From Cytobacillus oceanisediminis (GTDB lineage Bacteria; Bacillota; Bacilli; Bacillales; Cytobacillaceae): DNA of 64,000 nucleotides. The first letter of the stretch is position 1. Each line of letters starts with the position of its first letter. The notes below the pieces were generated by a model, which was given only the letters and a program-made list of their open reading frames with translations, ran no database searches and was not told where the DNA came from. Of the stretch, positions 43,234 to 52,575 are shown in pieces. The translations under genes and the position numbers were made by a program. Where the stretch lies: the NCBI RefSeq assembly GCF_022811925.1, contig NZ_CP065511.1, forward strand, positions 582,001 to 646,000, written 5' to 3'.

Positions 43234-43851
43234 TTGTCGCCTATCGTATCAGAGGAATATAAGCGGAAAAAAAAGAAAGAAATCCTGGCGGGCGCATTGG
43301 CCTGCTTTGCCAAAAAGGGATTTCAGGCAGCGACCATTGATGACATTGTCGCTTATTCAGGAATCAGCAAGGGAGCCATCTATAATTATTTTAAAAGCAA
43401 GGAAGAAATCTATCTGGAGCTTTTGAATGAGCAGACCGAATCAGCTAATGCAAGACTTGCAGAGAAAATTTCCATGTTCTCTTCAGCTGAAGAGAAACTG
43501 GAATATCTTTTTGATTTGTATAGGGATATGAGCCCATTCAGCCAGGAACGAAAAGATAGAATTACTGTACAGCTGGAATTTACGCTGCATTCCTCCAGAG
43601 ATGAGAACTTGAATCGAATTCTGAACGAGCGGGGAAAGAAGTTCTTTTTGAAATTGATAACAGATATTATGGAAGAAGGACAGACTGCCGGGGAATTCCG
43701 TCCGGATGCAGATCCAAACCATGTAGCGGGGTTATTCTGGACTTTTATGGACGGTGCAATGCTTCATAGAGTAATTAATGAAGAATATCCATATAAAACC
43801 ATTATAGATTATGTTAAGAGCCTTGTTTTGCAGAACCTAAAACAGGAATAA
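43234..43851 (+). CDS. TetR/AcrR family transcriptional regulator
   Basis: This 205-residue regulator has an N-terminal TetR helix-turn-helix (AKKGFQAATIDDIVAYSGISKGAIYNYF) and an all-helical ligand-binding domain. The start is TTG 43234 after TGGAGGGACAG. B. subtilis has the TetR regulator YerO followed by the swrC efflux gene between gatB and dgkB. This gene sits in the equivalent place, but no RND pump follows, so its target must be elsewhere or it autoregulates. Confidence 0.88.
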   Translation: MSPIVSEEYKRKKKKEILAGALACFAKKGFQAATIDDIVAYSGISKGAIYNYFKSKEEIYLELLNEQTESANARLAEKISMFSSAEEKLEYLFDLYRDMSPFSQERKDRITVQLEFTLHSSRDENLNRILNERGKKFFLKLITDIMEEGQTAGEFRPDADPNHVAGLFWTFMDGAMLHRVINEEYPYKTIIDYVKSLVLQNLKQE

Positions 43852-44108
43852 TGCTCAACAGCATCCTGCTTAATGCTGATTTTAGATTACATGTCCAAGA
43901 AATATAACTTAATTACGATACTTTTTTGCATAATGAGGGTATAATTCATTTGTGCATCTGACCACTTGTGAAAATAGCTGGAAGTGAATAGAATAGAAAC
44001 GGATGGCAGTGAATAATTGCTAAGCCGAGGACTATCCGCTATGATGTAAAAAGATGGAATAGTATATACGGATTAAGTTTAGATATTTCAATAATAGGAT
44101 GATGGGCT

Positions 44109-45044
44109 ATGAAAAGAGCAAGAATTATTTATAATCCGACTTCAGGCCGGGAAATTTTTAAAAGACATTTAGCAGAGGTTTTGCAAAAGCTGGAGAGCGC
44201 AGGATATGAAACCTCATGCCATGCCACCACAGGTGAAGGGGATGCGATTAAAGCTGCACGGGCAGCTGTTGAACGCCGCTTCGATTTAGTCATTGCAGCA
44301 GGCGGCGACGGTACAATTAACGAGGTGGTAAACGGACTCGCTGAACAGGATTACCGTCCGCGCCTCGGCATTATCCCAACGGGCACAACCAATGATTTTG
44401 CCCGTGCGCTCCATATTCCAAGAGATGTGGAAGCGGCTGCTGATATCATTGTAAAAGGAGATACCATACCTGTCGATATTGGCCGCATAAATGAAAAATA
44501 TTTTATTAATATTGCTGGTGGCGGAAGGCTGACAGAGCTGACTTACGAGGTGCCAAGCAAGCTTAAAACAATGATTGGCCAGCTTGCCTATTACCTTAAG
44601 GGAATCGAAATGCTGCCTTCCTTCCGTTCAACCGAAGTAAGCATCGAGTTTGACGGGAAAATCTTTGAAGGTGAAGCCATGCTTTTCCTTGTCGGTCTGA
44701 CAAATTCAGTAGGCGGGTTTGAAAAGCTAGCTCCGGATTCCTGTATAAATGACGGGCTATTTTCCTTGCTGATATTAAAGAAAACTAACCTTGCTGATTT
44801 TATCCGGATCGCGACAATGGCTGTCCGGGGCGAACATGTAAAAGATCCGAACGTCATCTATACGCAGGCAAACCGCATCAAAGTACAATCCAAAGAGAAA
44901 GTCCAGCTCAATCTTGACGGTGAATTTGGCGGGCTGCTTCCTGCTGAATTCGTAAACCTGTACAGGCATTTGGAAGTATTTGTCCCAATTGACCAGATTC
45001 GTGAAGAAGACCGCCCGACCGATTGGGAAAGTTCCCACGAATAA
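44109..45044 (+). CDS. dagK: Diacylglycerol kinase (DgkB/DagK)
   Basis: This soluble diacylglycerol kinase phosphorylates diacylglycerol, released mainly during lipoteichoic acid synthesis, to phosphatidate. The 311-residue protein has the kinase motif AAGGDGTINEV (Gly65-Asp67-Gly68) and IPTGTTNDFARAL, with the C-terminal beta-domain of the LCB5/DAGK family. The order gatCAB - TetR - dgkB - yefA is conserved with B. subtilis. The start is ATG 44109. The 257-base gap upstream has a TATAAT at 43940 without a clear -35. Confidence 0.94.
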   Translation: MKRARIIYNPTSGREIFKRHLAEVLQKLESAGYETSCHATTGEGDAIKAARAAVERRFDLVIAAGGDGTINEVVNGLAEQDYRPRLGIIPTGTTNDFARALHIPRDVEAAADIIVKGDTIPVDIGRINEKYFINIAGGGRLTELTYEVPSKLKTMIGQLAYYLKGIEMLPSFRSTEVSIEFDGKIFEGEAMLFLVGLTNSVGGFEKLAPDSCINDGLFSLLILKKTNLADFIRIATMAVRGEHVKDPNVIYTQANRIKVQSKEKVQLNLDGEFGGLLPAEFVNLYRHLEVFVPIDQIREEDRPTDWESSHE

Positions 45045-45048
45045 TAGG

Positions 45049-45080
45049 AAGTCCGCTCTATAACAGAGCGGGCTTTTATT
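45049..45080 (+). terminator. Terminator after dagK
   Basis: AAGTCCGCTCT pairs with AGAGCGGGCTT around ATAAC, followed by TTATTTT. Confidence 0.87.
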
Positions 45081-45106
45081 TTAAAATTCATGAAATTGTG
45101 AACGAT

Positions 45107-45196
45107 GTAAATAGAATACTATTTACTGCAAATAGAAGGGTGATTCTGTAAATAGACTGGAAAATATGCTAATAAACGGTTAGATTTTGCAAATAG
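45107..45196 (+). repeat. Array 3: 21-bp-period TGYAAATAG repeats
   Basis: GTAAATAG (45107), GCAAATAG (45128), GTAAATAG (45148), GCTAATAA (45169) and GCAAATAG (45189) are spaced 21, 20, 21 and 20 bases. The first copy also forms a perfect inverted repeat with CTATTTAC (45119-45126). The array lies between the dagK terminator and the rlmCD promoter. Confidence 0.8.
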
Positions 45197-45261
45197 GTAA
45201 GCTAAAGGGTATGCAGGTTCAGAATCTGTACCATATCCATTTCGTATTTAGCCCTGTTTTG

Positions 45262-45270
45262 TGATACAAT
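45262..45270 (+). promoter_or_regulatory. Extended -10 promoter of rlmCD
   Basis: TGATACAAT gives an extended -10 element, with no good -35 at 17 bases, 47 bases before the start codon. Confidence 0.45.
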
Positions 45271-45316
45271 CTGTCTAGTCAAAATAGGTCACGGAATTAA
45301 GCTGAAAAGGAAGAAA

Positions 45317-46699
45317 ATGATGAGCAGAACATTACCGGTGCAAAAAAATGATTATATAGATGTTACATTTGAGGATTTGACCCATGAAGGGGCAGGAGTT
45401 GCAAAGGTGGACGGTTACCCGCTATTTGTGCCGTATGGGCTTCCCGGTGAGAGAGCAAAGGTAAAAGTGATTAAGGTGAATAAGGGATATGGATTTGGGC
45501 GCCTGATCGAGACATATGAAAGCAGCCCATACCGAGTAGAAGCACCGTGCCCGATTTATAAGGAGTGCGGCGGATGTCAGCTGCAGCATCTGAGCTATGA
45601 AGGCCAGCTTCTCGCCAAGGAAAAACAGGTCAGAGATGTTCTGGAAAGAATCGGGAAGCTTGAGGGAGTCAAGGTGCATCCGGTTCTCGGCATGAAGGAT
45701 CCGTGGCGCTACAGAAATAAAGCGCAGGTTCCGATTGGCGAGCAGGAAGGCGGACTGATCGGCGGATTTTACCAGCAGCGCACCCACCAGATCATTGATA
45801 TGAAGGAATGCCTCATCCAGCAGGAAAAAAATGATGAGGTTGTACAAAAGGTAAAGGAAATTTGCGGCCGCTATGGTGTCCGCGCTTATGATGAAGGCAG
45901 GCATAAAGGCGAGCTCCGCCACGTGATGGCGCGCTATGGGCTTGCGACAGGCGAAGTAATGATTGTCCTTGTCACAAGGACGAACGAGCTTCCGCATAAG
46001 CAAAAGATTGTGGAAGAGATTGCATCAAGCATTGAAGGTGTTAAATCCATCGTCCATAATGTAAATTCCAGGAAGACGAATGTGATCATGGGAGATGTCA
46101 CACGAGTCCTTTGGGGCGAAGAAGTGATCTATGATTTTATTGGCGATATTAAATTTGCGATTTCCGCCCGCTCCTTTTATCAGGTAAACCCGGAGCAAAC
46201 GAAAGTTTTATATGATAAAGCTCTGGAATATGCGAATCTGAGCGGAGAAGAAAAGGTTATCGATGCGTACTGCGGAATTGGCACCATTTCGCTTTTCCTG
46301 GCACAGAAAGCAAAAGAGGTGTTCGGTGTTGAAATCGTGCCGGAAGCCATTGAGGATGCTAAAAGAAACGCTGACCTAAACGGTATGACAAATGCTTCAT
46401 TTGCAGTGGGGAAAGCAGAAGAAGTAATTCCTGAATGGTATAAAAAGGGGAACACCGCAGATGTGCTAGTAGTTGACCCGCCGCGAAAAGGCTGTGATGA
46501 AGCTCTACTGAAAACCATTTTAAGCATGAAGCCAAAGAAAGTCGTCTATGTATCCTGCAATCCGGGAACATTGGCAAGGGATCTGCGTATTTTGGAGGAC
46601 GGCGGGTACAGGACCATCGAAGTGCAGCCGGTGGATATGTTCCCTCAGACTATGCATTGTGAAGCAGTCGCGGGATTAGAATGGAGAGAGGGCAGCTGA
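45317..46699 (+). CDS. rlmCD: 23S rRNA (uracil-C5)-methyltransferase RlmCD
   Basis: This SAM-dependent enzyme methylates U747 and U1939 of 23S rRNA in Gram-positive bacteria. The 460-residue protein has an N-terminal TRAM domain (residues 1-65). [4Fe-4S] cysteines are Cys78, Cys84, Cys87 and Cys165. The SAM motif is [11 protein letters not shown], and the catalytic Cys lies in [14 protein letters not shown]. It corresponds to B. subtilis YefA downstream of dgkB. The ATG follows AGGAAG. Confidence 0.94.
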   Translation: MMSRTLPVQKNDYIDVTFEDLTHEGAGVAKVDGYPLFVPYGLPGERAKVKVIKVNKGYGFGRLIETYESSPYRVEAPCPIYKECGGCQLQHLSYEGQLLAKEKQVRDVLERIGKLEGVKVHPVLGMKDPWRYRNKAQVPIGEQEGGLIGGFYQQRTHQIIDMKECLIQQEKNDEVVQKVKEICGRYGVRAYDEGRHKGELRHVMARYGLATGEVMIVLVTRTNELPHKQKIVEEIASSIEGVKSIVHNVNSRKTNVIMGDVTRVLWGEEVIYDFIGDIKFAISARSFYQVNPEQTKVLYDKALEYANLSGEEKVIDAYCGIGTISLFLAQKAKEVFGVEIVPEAIEDAKRNADLNGMTNASFAVGKAEEVIPEWYKKGNTADVLVVDPPRKGCDEALLKTILSMKPKKVVYVSCNPGTLARDLRILEDGGYRTIEVQPVDMFPQTMHCEAVAGLEWREGS

Positions 46700-46721
46700 C
46701 TTATAGGGAAGCTGCTTTTTT
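46692..46721 (+). terminator. Terminator after rlmCD
   Basis: GCAGCT (46692-46697) pairs with AGCTGC (46710-46715), followed by TTTTTT. The stem overlaps the stop codon. Confidence 0.8.
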
Positions 46722-46804
46722 AGGTTCTCTAAAGAATCCCCATGCTTTTTTTCTTATAATTCTGTAAAATATAGTTTATAGAGTTATTAAATGGGGTGAG
46801 CTAA

Positions 46805-48268
46805 TTGGTCAATGATTTCCCGATACTTGGAAATGATGGTGAATCGATTTATTCCAATCCTGATGAATTGCTCGATTTGTTCCTGAACTGCACGGCAGAT
46901 GGGGTTGCCATCATTGATATGGAGAACCGTTTTATAAGGGTAAATCATATGTATACGATGATTTTTGGCTATACCGAAGAGCAAGTTATTGGCAGGAAGT
47001 TTACCGATTTTCAGAACCCGGAAGATGTGAAGGATATTATAAAACTGGTCAAGCTGGGGAAAGTTTACAGCAATGTGATCACACAGCGCTATCATCAGGA
47101 TGGTTCGGTTCTGGATATATCGGTTTCGTATTCTCCTTTCAGAAATTCCAAGGGTAAAATCATCGCCGTTCTGGCTATATTCCGGGATATGACAGAGTTT
47201 AAAAGCATGGAGAGGGAATTAAGAAAAACCAGGGAACTGTACGATTTGATTACTGAGAATACGACAGATATGATCAAAGTCTTCACAAAAGATCAAACGG
47301 TGATTTATGCATCTCCATCTCATGAAAAAGCTTTGGGATATTTGCCGGTGCAGCTTGTTGGGAAGACCTGCGGCACTGTCATATATTCCGAGGAGGAGAG
47401 AGAAAAGTTTAGCAAGGTATGTCAAAAGCTGCTGGAAACGGGAGAGCCTCAGATCCTTGAAATGAAGATGGATACGATTAATGGCGAAATCGTTTTCGTA
47501 GAGGCAAGCATTTCTCCAATTTTAAACGATAAAGGCGAGATTGAATTATTTGTGGCAGTAGGCAGAAACATAACAGACAGAGTAAATAATGATGCGGCTT
47601 TACGTAACTTGGACCGCCTATCCATTATCGGACAGCTCGCAGCAGGGGTTGCACATGAGATCAGGAATCCGCTGACTTCCTTAAAAGGTTTCTCAAAGCT
47701 GCTCCAATCCAGCGTTAATCAGGAAAAACAGGATGATTATTTATCCATTATTATGGAAGAGCTTGATCGAATTGATATCATTGTCAATGAGTTCATGTCC
47801 CTGGCAAAACCCCAGGCAATTGAGTTTGAGAAAGGGAGCTTAATGTCAATTCTTGAAAGTACGATTAACGTACTTCATCCGCAGGCACTGCTTCACAATG
47901 TTCAAATCCATCTCGATCATCGTGAGAATGATATCATGCTATTATGTTCACCTCCCCAGCTCAAGCAAGTGTTTGTGAACTTTTTAAAAAATGCGATTGA
48001 GGCTATGCCAAATGGCGGAAATGTATATATTAGTGCTGAAAGAATAGAGAGCAGGCGTGTAAGGATTACTTTTGCAGATGAAGGAGCAGGCATTGATGGT
48101 GAAATGCTGAAGTATCTTGGGACCCCATTTTATACGACAAAAGATAAAGGAATCGGTTTGGGGCTCACAGTCAGCAATAAGATAATTCAGGAGCATCAAG
48201 GTTTGATGGCCATCGAAAGTCTTATAGGTGAAGGCACTACGGTGATTGTGGAATTGGATTGTATATAG
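46805..48268 (+). CDS. Soluble two-PAS sensor histidine kinase (KinA/KinE-like)
   Basis: This 487-residue cytosolic kinase has PAS domains at about 19-130 and 140-260, a HisKA domain with the phosphorylated His in GVAHEIRNPLTSLKGF, and a HATPase_c domain (NFLKNAIEAM, DEGAGI, GIGLGLTVS). There is no membrane segment. The kinase core is of the KinA/KinE sporulation type that feeds Spo0F. No response regulator adjoins it, consistent with an orphan phosphorelay kinase. The start is TTG 46805, after GGGGTGAG. The signal is unknown. Confidence 0.88.
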   Translation: MVNDFPILGNDGESIYSNPDELLDLFLNCTADGVAIIDMENRFIRVNHMYTMIFGYTEEQVIGRKFTDFQNPEDVKDIIKLVKLGKVYSNVITQRYHQDGSVLDISVSYSPFRNSKGKIIAVLAIFRDMTEFKSMERELRKTRELYDLITENTTDMIKVFTKDQTVIYASPSHEKALGYLPVQLVGKTCGTVIYSEEEREKFSKVCQKLLETGEPQILEMKMDTINGEIVFVEASISPILNDKGEIELFVAVGRNITDRVNNDAALRNLDRLSIIGQLAAGVAHEIRNPLTSLKGFSKLLQSSVNQEKQDDYLSIIMEELDRIDIIVNEFMSLAKPQAIEFEKGSLMSILESTINVLHPQALLHNVQIHLDHRENDIMLLCSPPQLKQVFVNFLKNAIEAMPNGGNVYISAERIESRRVRITFADEGAGIDGEMLKYLGTPFYTTKDKGIGLGLTVSNKIIQEHQGLMAIESLIGEGTTVIVELDCI

Positions 48269-48277
48269 TGTGTACAG

Positions 48278-48305
48278 CTCATCTCTATAGGGGTGGGTTT
48301 TTTAT
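48278..48305 (+). terminator. Possible terminator after the sensor kinase
   Basis: CTCATC (48278-48283) can pair with GGTGGG using wobble pairs, followed by TTTTTT. The stem is weak and the assignment is uncertain. Confidence 0.45.
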
Positions 48306-48317
48306 TTTCAAAAATGA

Positions 48318-48351
48318 AACACTGCCTTGCAGCACATAGCAAGGCAGTGTT
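48318..48351 (-). terminator. Terminator hairpin of the secreted phosphodiesterase gene
   Basis: A perfect 13-bp stem (48318-48330 with 48339-48351) overlaps the stop codon of the minus-strand gene. The minus-strand tail TTTCATTTTT is a broken T-run. It may act in both directions. Confidence 0.75.
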
Positions 48352-50269
48352 ATAAATCTAAAGCATCTTTTAGAACTTCACCCTCCAAAAAGTCCGGAGC
48401 AGGTATGTCCAGCAGCTTATAGACAGTTGGGGCAATATCCAGTGTGGTAATCGAGCCAATCCAGCTGTCCTTTTTAAAAGAAGGACCGTGTGCAAAGAAT
48501 ACGGCCCTGAGTTCTTTCCGATCAGGATTGCCGCCGTGGCTGCCGAGTTCAATTGCCGGCATATGGGGACTTGTTAGGCTGCTTCCCATCATATAGCCCC
48601 TTGCACCAAGCAGCAAAATGTCTCCCTGGTTAGGGTGCTTATTCTCTTTATTATTTCCATAGGCAATCTGATAAGGTTTTTCTTCCTTTCTAAAAAGGTG
48701 ATGGAAAAATTGCTTCGCTGTTTGATTAAAATGGCTGAATTGCCCTTGCACAATGGAATCACCTGCTGCACCAAAATAGCCTTTTAGGATTTTCGTTTGA
48801 AACTCCGGCTTGATTTTATACTCGCTAAAGAGTTTCTCTACTTGGTCTGCAGCCTTTTCCTTCTCATTTTTAGTGAGGTTTTCATTCAGATAAATTTGTG
48901 CAGCTGACCCGCTGGCTACAGCCATAGCTTTGGAGTTCTCCTCATCCACTTTTCCTTTTTTATCTGTCTTTAAAAGGCCTGCTTCTTTCAAAAGAGTGTT
49001 TGGAGCAAGGATGGTGTGGACTGGTTCCATGCCGTGGTCGGATACAACAAGAAGGTGGTCTTCTTCACTAAGGCTATCCAATGTCTGTCCAACGACTTCA
49101 TCGGAAAGCTTGTATGCCCATTCAATGTATTTCTTATGTTTTTGAGAATTTTCCTCTGAATACCCAGGCTGCTGCGGATCTGTCAGCAGAAAGTGGTGTG
49201 ATTCATGATCAATCTGCGGTGTATAAAACATCAGCAAATCCGGCTGGTATTCTTCTTTAATATAAAGAGACACATCAGTTGCCCAGCTGACAAAGCGTGA
49301 ACTGATTTCTTCGTACTCTTCTCTAGTAATCCACTTTTTTTCAAAAGCCTTTGTATCATCCTGGACGGGGAAAAAGCCGAATTCTGAAAGCAGCTCCTCT
49401 TCAAATCCGTCGGGGCCTTCAATGAGGGCTGACGTAACGGCTGTCCGGTAAATGCTTGCTTTCTCAAGGCCAGGGTCAATTTTTAGCTTAAACCAGAATC
49501 CTGCAGATTCGCCATCAGCTTCAATAGGAATTGACCCCCATTCATTGGCATTGACAATGACATCTTTGGGGTCTGCCGAACGGTTTTCCGAAAAAATGAA
49601 GCGGTTATAGTTGGTCTTTCCATCATCTGAAGTGTCTAAAGCCAATATATAAAGTTCTTTATTCTTTGCTTTTTTTAATGGCAGCTTCAATATAGCTTCC
49701 TTTGTAGGGCTAAAGCTGCTTTCGGTGTGCTTCCAGCTCTCTGCTTTTTTGAACTGAAGCTTATCCAGAGAACTCTCTGCCCAGGTTTCGCCATAATAGA
49801 CTGCGTAATCAGCCTGTGTTCCTGCATCAGGATTTGATCCGGGAAACAGCACTGTGGCAGTTGTTTTGCCGTTTTTTTTGGCTTCTGCCCAAAGCGGGCT
49901 TTTATCGAGCGGATGATGAAAGGCGCTTTCTCCATTTGCCAATTCCTTATGGGGATCCTGCCACTTATTGCTGACCATGCCGGTCTCCGACGGGGCTGCA
50001 CCTGAAGCTATTGCCGCATGAGATGGGGCGGTCAGCGATGGGGTTACGGTTTCGGAATCCTTGGCGGCCACTCCATTCTTCATAAGTTTTTTAATGTGGG
50101 GAAGCTTGTCTTCCTTTACATACTCTTTTGTCAGGTCATTTCTCATTCCGTCAAAGGAAATCAGCACAACCTTGTTTTCCTGTCCAAACGGATCCTCTGT
50201 AAATCCTGAAGAAGGAAATACAATCGATCCTATTAATAAAATAACTATATAAAAATAGTGCTTATTCAT
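48350..50269 (-). CDS. Secreted alkaline phosphatase-superfamily phosphodiesterase
   Basis: This 639-residue protein has an N-terminal signal sequence (about 1-24) and a type I phosphodiesterase/nucleotide pyrophosphatase fold. Metal and nucleophile motifs are ISFDGMRNDL, the Thr in TPSLTAPSHAAIASG, QIDHESHH, VVSDHGM and ELGSHGG. It probably cleaves phosphodiester or phosphomonoester substrates outside the cell. The ATG follows TTGGAGGAAAC. It is monocistronic and opposed to its neighbours. Related proteins include Bacillus YcnE-unrelated alkaline-phosphatase-like enzymes of unknown substrate. Confidence 0.85.
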   Translation of the reverse strand: MNKHYFYIVILLIGSIVFPSSGFTEDPFGQENKVVLISFDGMRNDLTKEYVKEDKLPHIKKLMKNGVAAKDSETVTPSLTAPSHAAIASGAAPSETGMVSNKWQDPHKELANGESAFHHPLDKSPLWAEAKKNGKTTATVLFPGSNPDAGTQADYAVYYGETWAESSLDKLQFKKAESWKHTESSFSPTKEAILKLPLKKAKNKELYILALDTSDDGKTNYNRFIFSENRSADPKDVIVNANEWGSIPIEADGESAGFWFKLKIDPGLEKASIYRTAVTSALIEGPDGFEEELLSEFGFFPVQDDTKAFEKKWITREEYEEISSRFVSWATDVSLYIKEEYQPDLLMFYTPQIDHESHHFLLTDPQQPGYSEENSQKHKKYIEWAYKLSDEVVGQTLDSLSEEDHLLVVSDHGMEPVHTILAPNTLLKEAGLLKTDKKGKVDEENSKAMAVASGSAAQIYLNENLTKNEKEKAADQVEKLFSEYKIKPEFQTKILKGYFGAAGDSIVQGQFSHFNQTAKQFFHHLFRKEEKPYQIAYGNNKENKHPNQGDILLLGARGYMMGSSLTSPHMPAIELGSHGGNPDRKELRAVFFAHGPSFKKDSWIGSITTLDIAPTVYKLLDIPAPDFLEGEVLKDALDL

Positions 50270-50556
50270 TATGTTTCCTCCAAGGTGTAAGTAAATTGGT
50301 ATAAGAGCTTATTCCCTGTATTTCTTATAAATAAACAAAAAATCGACTTTTTACTGGCTCTGGCCACTCAATTGCATGTATGAAGAAGGAAGATATGCAG
50401 ATGCCAAATATACTGACTCCATCAGATAAGCTGATTCAATAGAATCAATAATATTTTTCCAGTCCCAAAAAGGTAGACTGGGAGTTTCTGAATCTATATT
50501 TTTAGAGTAGTCTGCAAAATTCGACAGAAATAAATTAGGGATATGGAGGAAAGTAT

Positions 50557-51660
50557 ATGGCAATTTTAAAAAGTTCATATGGAAACAGAGCTTTATTAAA
50601 AGGGACTGCTGCTGCTGCTATTTTTGCAGGAGGAATCATTTCACCATCAATTCCAGGCTTTTCAAACGAGGCAGTGGCAGAAGCGGCTTCCTATACTTAC
50701 ACAGTGGATGCGACCAGTCTGAATGTCCGTTCCGGTCCCGGAACAAATTATGATCGGATCGGCAGTCTGCCCCAAGGCAGCGGTGTACAGGCAATCGAAC
50801 GCCTTGCCAGCGGCTGGTACAAAATTAACTATAATGGAAATACAGGCTATGTCAGCGGCCAATACGTCAAAACAAATGAAAAACTTTACCGGGTGGATGC
50901 TACATCATTAAATGTCCGAAAAGGTCCGGGATTAAATTACAGCAGTGTCGGCCTTTTAAAAAACGGATCAGTATTAAGTGTCATACATAAGGAAAGCAAC
51001 GGCTGGTATAAAATTTCCTACAACGGAAGCACGGGGTATGTAAGCGGTGATTATGTGACAGCTGGTGATCCCCGTCAGGCAAGGATCAATGTACCGCTCA
51101 TTGCCCAGCGGCCGGAGCTGCCAAGCGGATGTGAAGTGACTTCTCTTGCCATGGCACTGAAATTTTATGGAGTGAATGTCAGCAAAACAACACTTGCAAA
51201 AGAAATGCCATATGACTCAACCAAGCTGGTAAGAAATGCGGATGGTTCTATTAAAACCTGGGGGGATCCTGATGTCGGGTTTGTCGGGACACCTTTTGGC
51301 AACGGCCATACGATAAACCCGGGACCGCTGAAAAAGCTGCTTGATCAGTATCGTCCAGGCGGTGTAAATCTGACCGGAAAAGATTTTTCAGAAATAGAAA
51401 AGGCTGTTTCAGAGGGTAACCCTGTTTTGGCATGGTTTACAATCAGCCATGAAATGCCGAATAATAGAAGCTGGAAAACGCCTGCCGGCAAAACGATCAG
51501 CGCACCGACACCATTGCACTGCATTGTCGTAACCGGTGTGGATGCAGATTATGTTTACTTTAATGACAGTGAAGCAGTTAAGAAAGATGTGAAAATGCCA
51601 AAAGAGAAGTTCATTAAGATTTACAATGCAATGGGCAAGCGTGCATTGGCTGTAAAATAG
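50557..51660 (+). CDS. Exported protein with two SH3b domains and a C39-like peptidase domain
   Basis: This 367-residue protein has a signal peptide (cleavage near 44), SH3b domains at about 47-105 and 112-167 that should bind cell wall, and a peptidase_C39_2 domain from about 178 with Cys192 in LPSGCEVTSLAMAL and a likely catalytic His in PLHCIVVTGVD. YvpB-like proteins have the same catalytic domain. It is likely a wall-associated cysteine protease or amidase; the substrate is unknown. The ATG follows TATGGAGGAAAG. The 287-base gap before it shows no clear promoter. Confidence 0.88.
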   Translation: MAILKSSYGNRALLKGTAAAAIFAGGIISPSIPGFSNEAVAEAASYTYTVDATSLNVRSGPGTNYDRIGSLPQGSGVQAIERLASGWYKINYNGNTGYVSGQYVKTNEKLYRVDATSLNVRKGPGLNYSSVGLLKNGSVLSVIHKESNGWYKISYNGSTGYVSGDYVTAGDPRQARINVPLIAQRPELPSGCEVTSLAMALKFYGVNVSKTTLAKEMPYDSTKLVRNADGSIKTWGDPDVGFVGTPFGNGHTINPGPLKKLLDQYRPGGVNLTGKDFSEIEKAVSEGNPVLAWFTISHEMPNNRSWKTPAGKTISAPTPLHCIVVTGVDADYVYFNDSEAVKKDVKMPKEKFIKIYNAMGKRALAVK

Positions 51661-51664
51661 CCAG

Positions 51665-51700
51665 AAAGCACCTGCGGAAATTTCCGCAGGTGCTTTTTTT
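51665..51700 (+). terminator. Terminator after the SH3b-C39 gene
   Basis: A perfect 16-bp stem (51665-51680 with 51681-51696) folds with the loop formed from its inner bases, and a seven-base T-run follows. Confidence 0.92.
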
Positions 51701-51918
51701 GCAGATAAATATACGTCTCAGGTCTTAGCAAGGATTACTTTTGTGGTCTATGGCGGGCAATCGTGTTATTTTGTATCGTATAACTTGAGAAGTTTTTTAA
51801 AAGTGTTTTAATAGATTTAAGGATGTACGCCTTTTTTGCGGAAAGATGTCTGTGGATGAAACTTTAGGTTTATAAATAACGTATAAATAAGTAGGACTAT
51901 GAGTAGGAGTCGATAAAT

Positions 51919-52575
51919 ATGAATTCCTTTTTAGCATTTGCTTTTCGTTTGCTGACGGCCGTTCCTTTGTCTGTCAGTGTTTGGCTGGCAAGTTACTTTG
52001 CTTTCGGGCAAACCTTCATTATGTCAGGGATATATGGTGCTGGAGCCGGGCTTCTTACTTATTGGGCCGGGGGAGTGATTCAGCGCCGCCGCTTTTTGAA
52101 AAAGCATGGTTTGACGAAAAGGGAATACCAATATATTAAGCGAAATCTTGATGAGGCGCGCCGCAAGATAACCCGTTTGCATAAAGCGATGTTCTCGATT
52201 CGTCACTTCCCGACGCTGAAGCAGCGCATGGAGTTCATGAGGGTGACGAGAAGGATTTACAGACTGACCAGAAGTGAGCCAAAACGCTTTTATCAGGCCG
52301 AGCAGTTTTATTTTTCCCATTTGGATTCCGCGGTGGAGCTGGCGGAAAAGTATGTCTTTCTGTCTTCCCAGCCGAGAAAATCGCGTGAACTGGATCAGTC
52401 CCTACAGGAGACCAGACGTACACTTGATGCACTTACCCATCATGTGGAGGAAGATCTTCACAGGGTTATAGCTGAAGATATTGATCAGCTTCATCTTGAA
52501 ATTGATGTTGCCAAGAATTCGATTGAGAAGATAAAAGATTCAAGAATTCATGATGAAAGCAGGAGATTAAAATGA
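51919..52575 (+). CDS. xpaC: XpaC family protein
   Basis: This 218-residue protein belongs to the '5-bromo-4-chloroindolyl phosphate hydrolysis' family (XpaC). It has two N-terminal membrane segments (about 5-25 and 32-52) followed by a basic, coiled-coil-rich cytosolic region. The family name comes from a screening phenotype and does not prove phosphatase activity. The ATG follows TAGGAG. It overlaps telA by ATGA, and the pair mirrors B. subtilis xpaC-yaaN. Confidence 0.9.
   Translation: MNSFLAFAFRLLTAVPLSVSVWLASYFAFGQTFIMSGIYGAGAGLLTYWAGGVIQRRRFLKKHGLTKREYQYIKRNLDEARRKITRLHKAMFSIRHFPTLKQRMEFMRVTRRIYRLTRSEPKRFYQAEQFYFSHLDSAVELAEKYVFLSSQPRKSRELDQSLQETRRTLDALTHHVEEDLHRVIAEDIDQLHLEIDVAKNSIEKIKDSRIHDESRRLK

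Noticed and set aside
43934..43945. GGGTAT in the dagK upstream region as a sigma-B -10
   Set aside because: No GTTTAA-like -35 lies 12-15 bases upstream.
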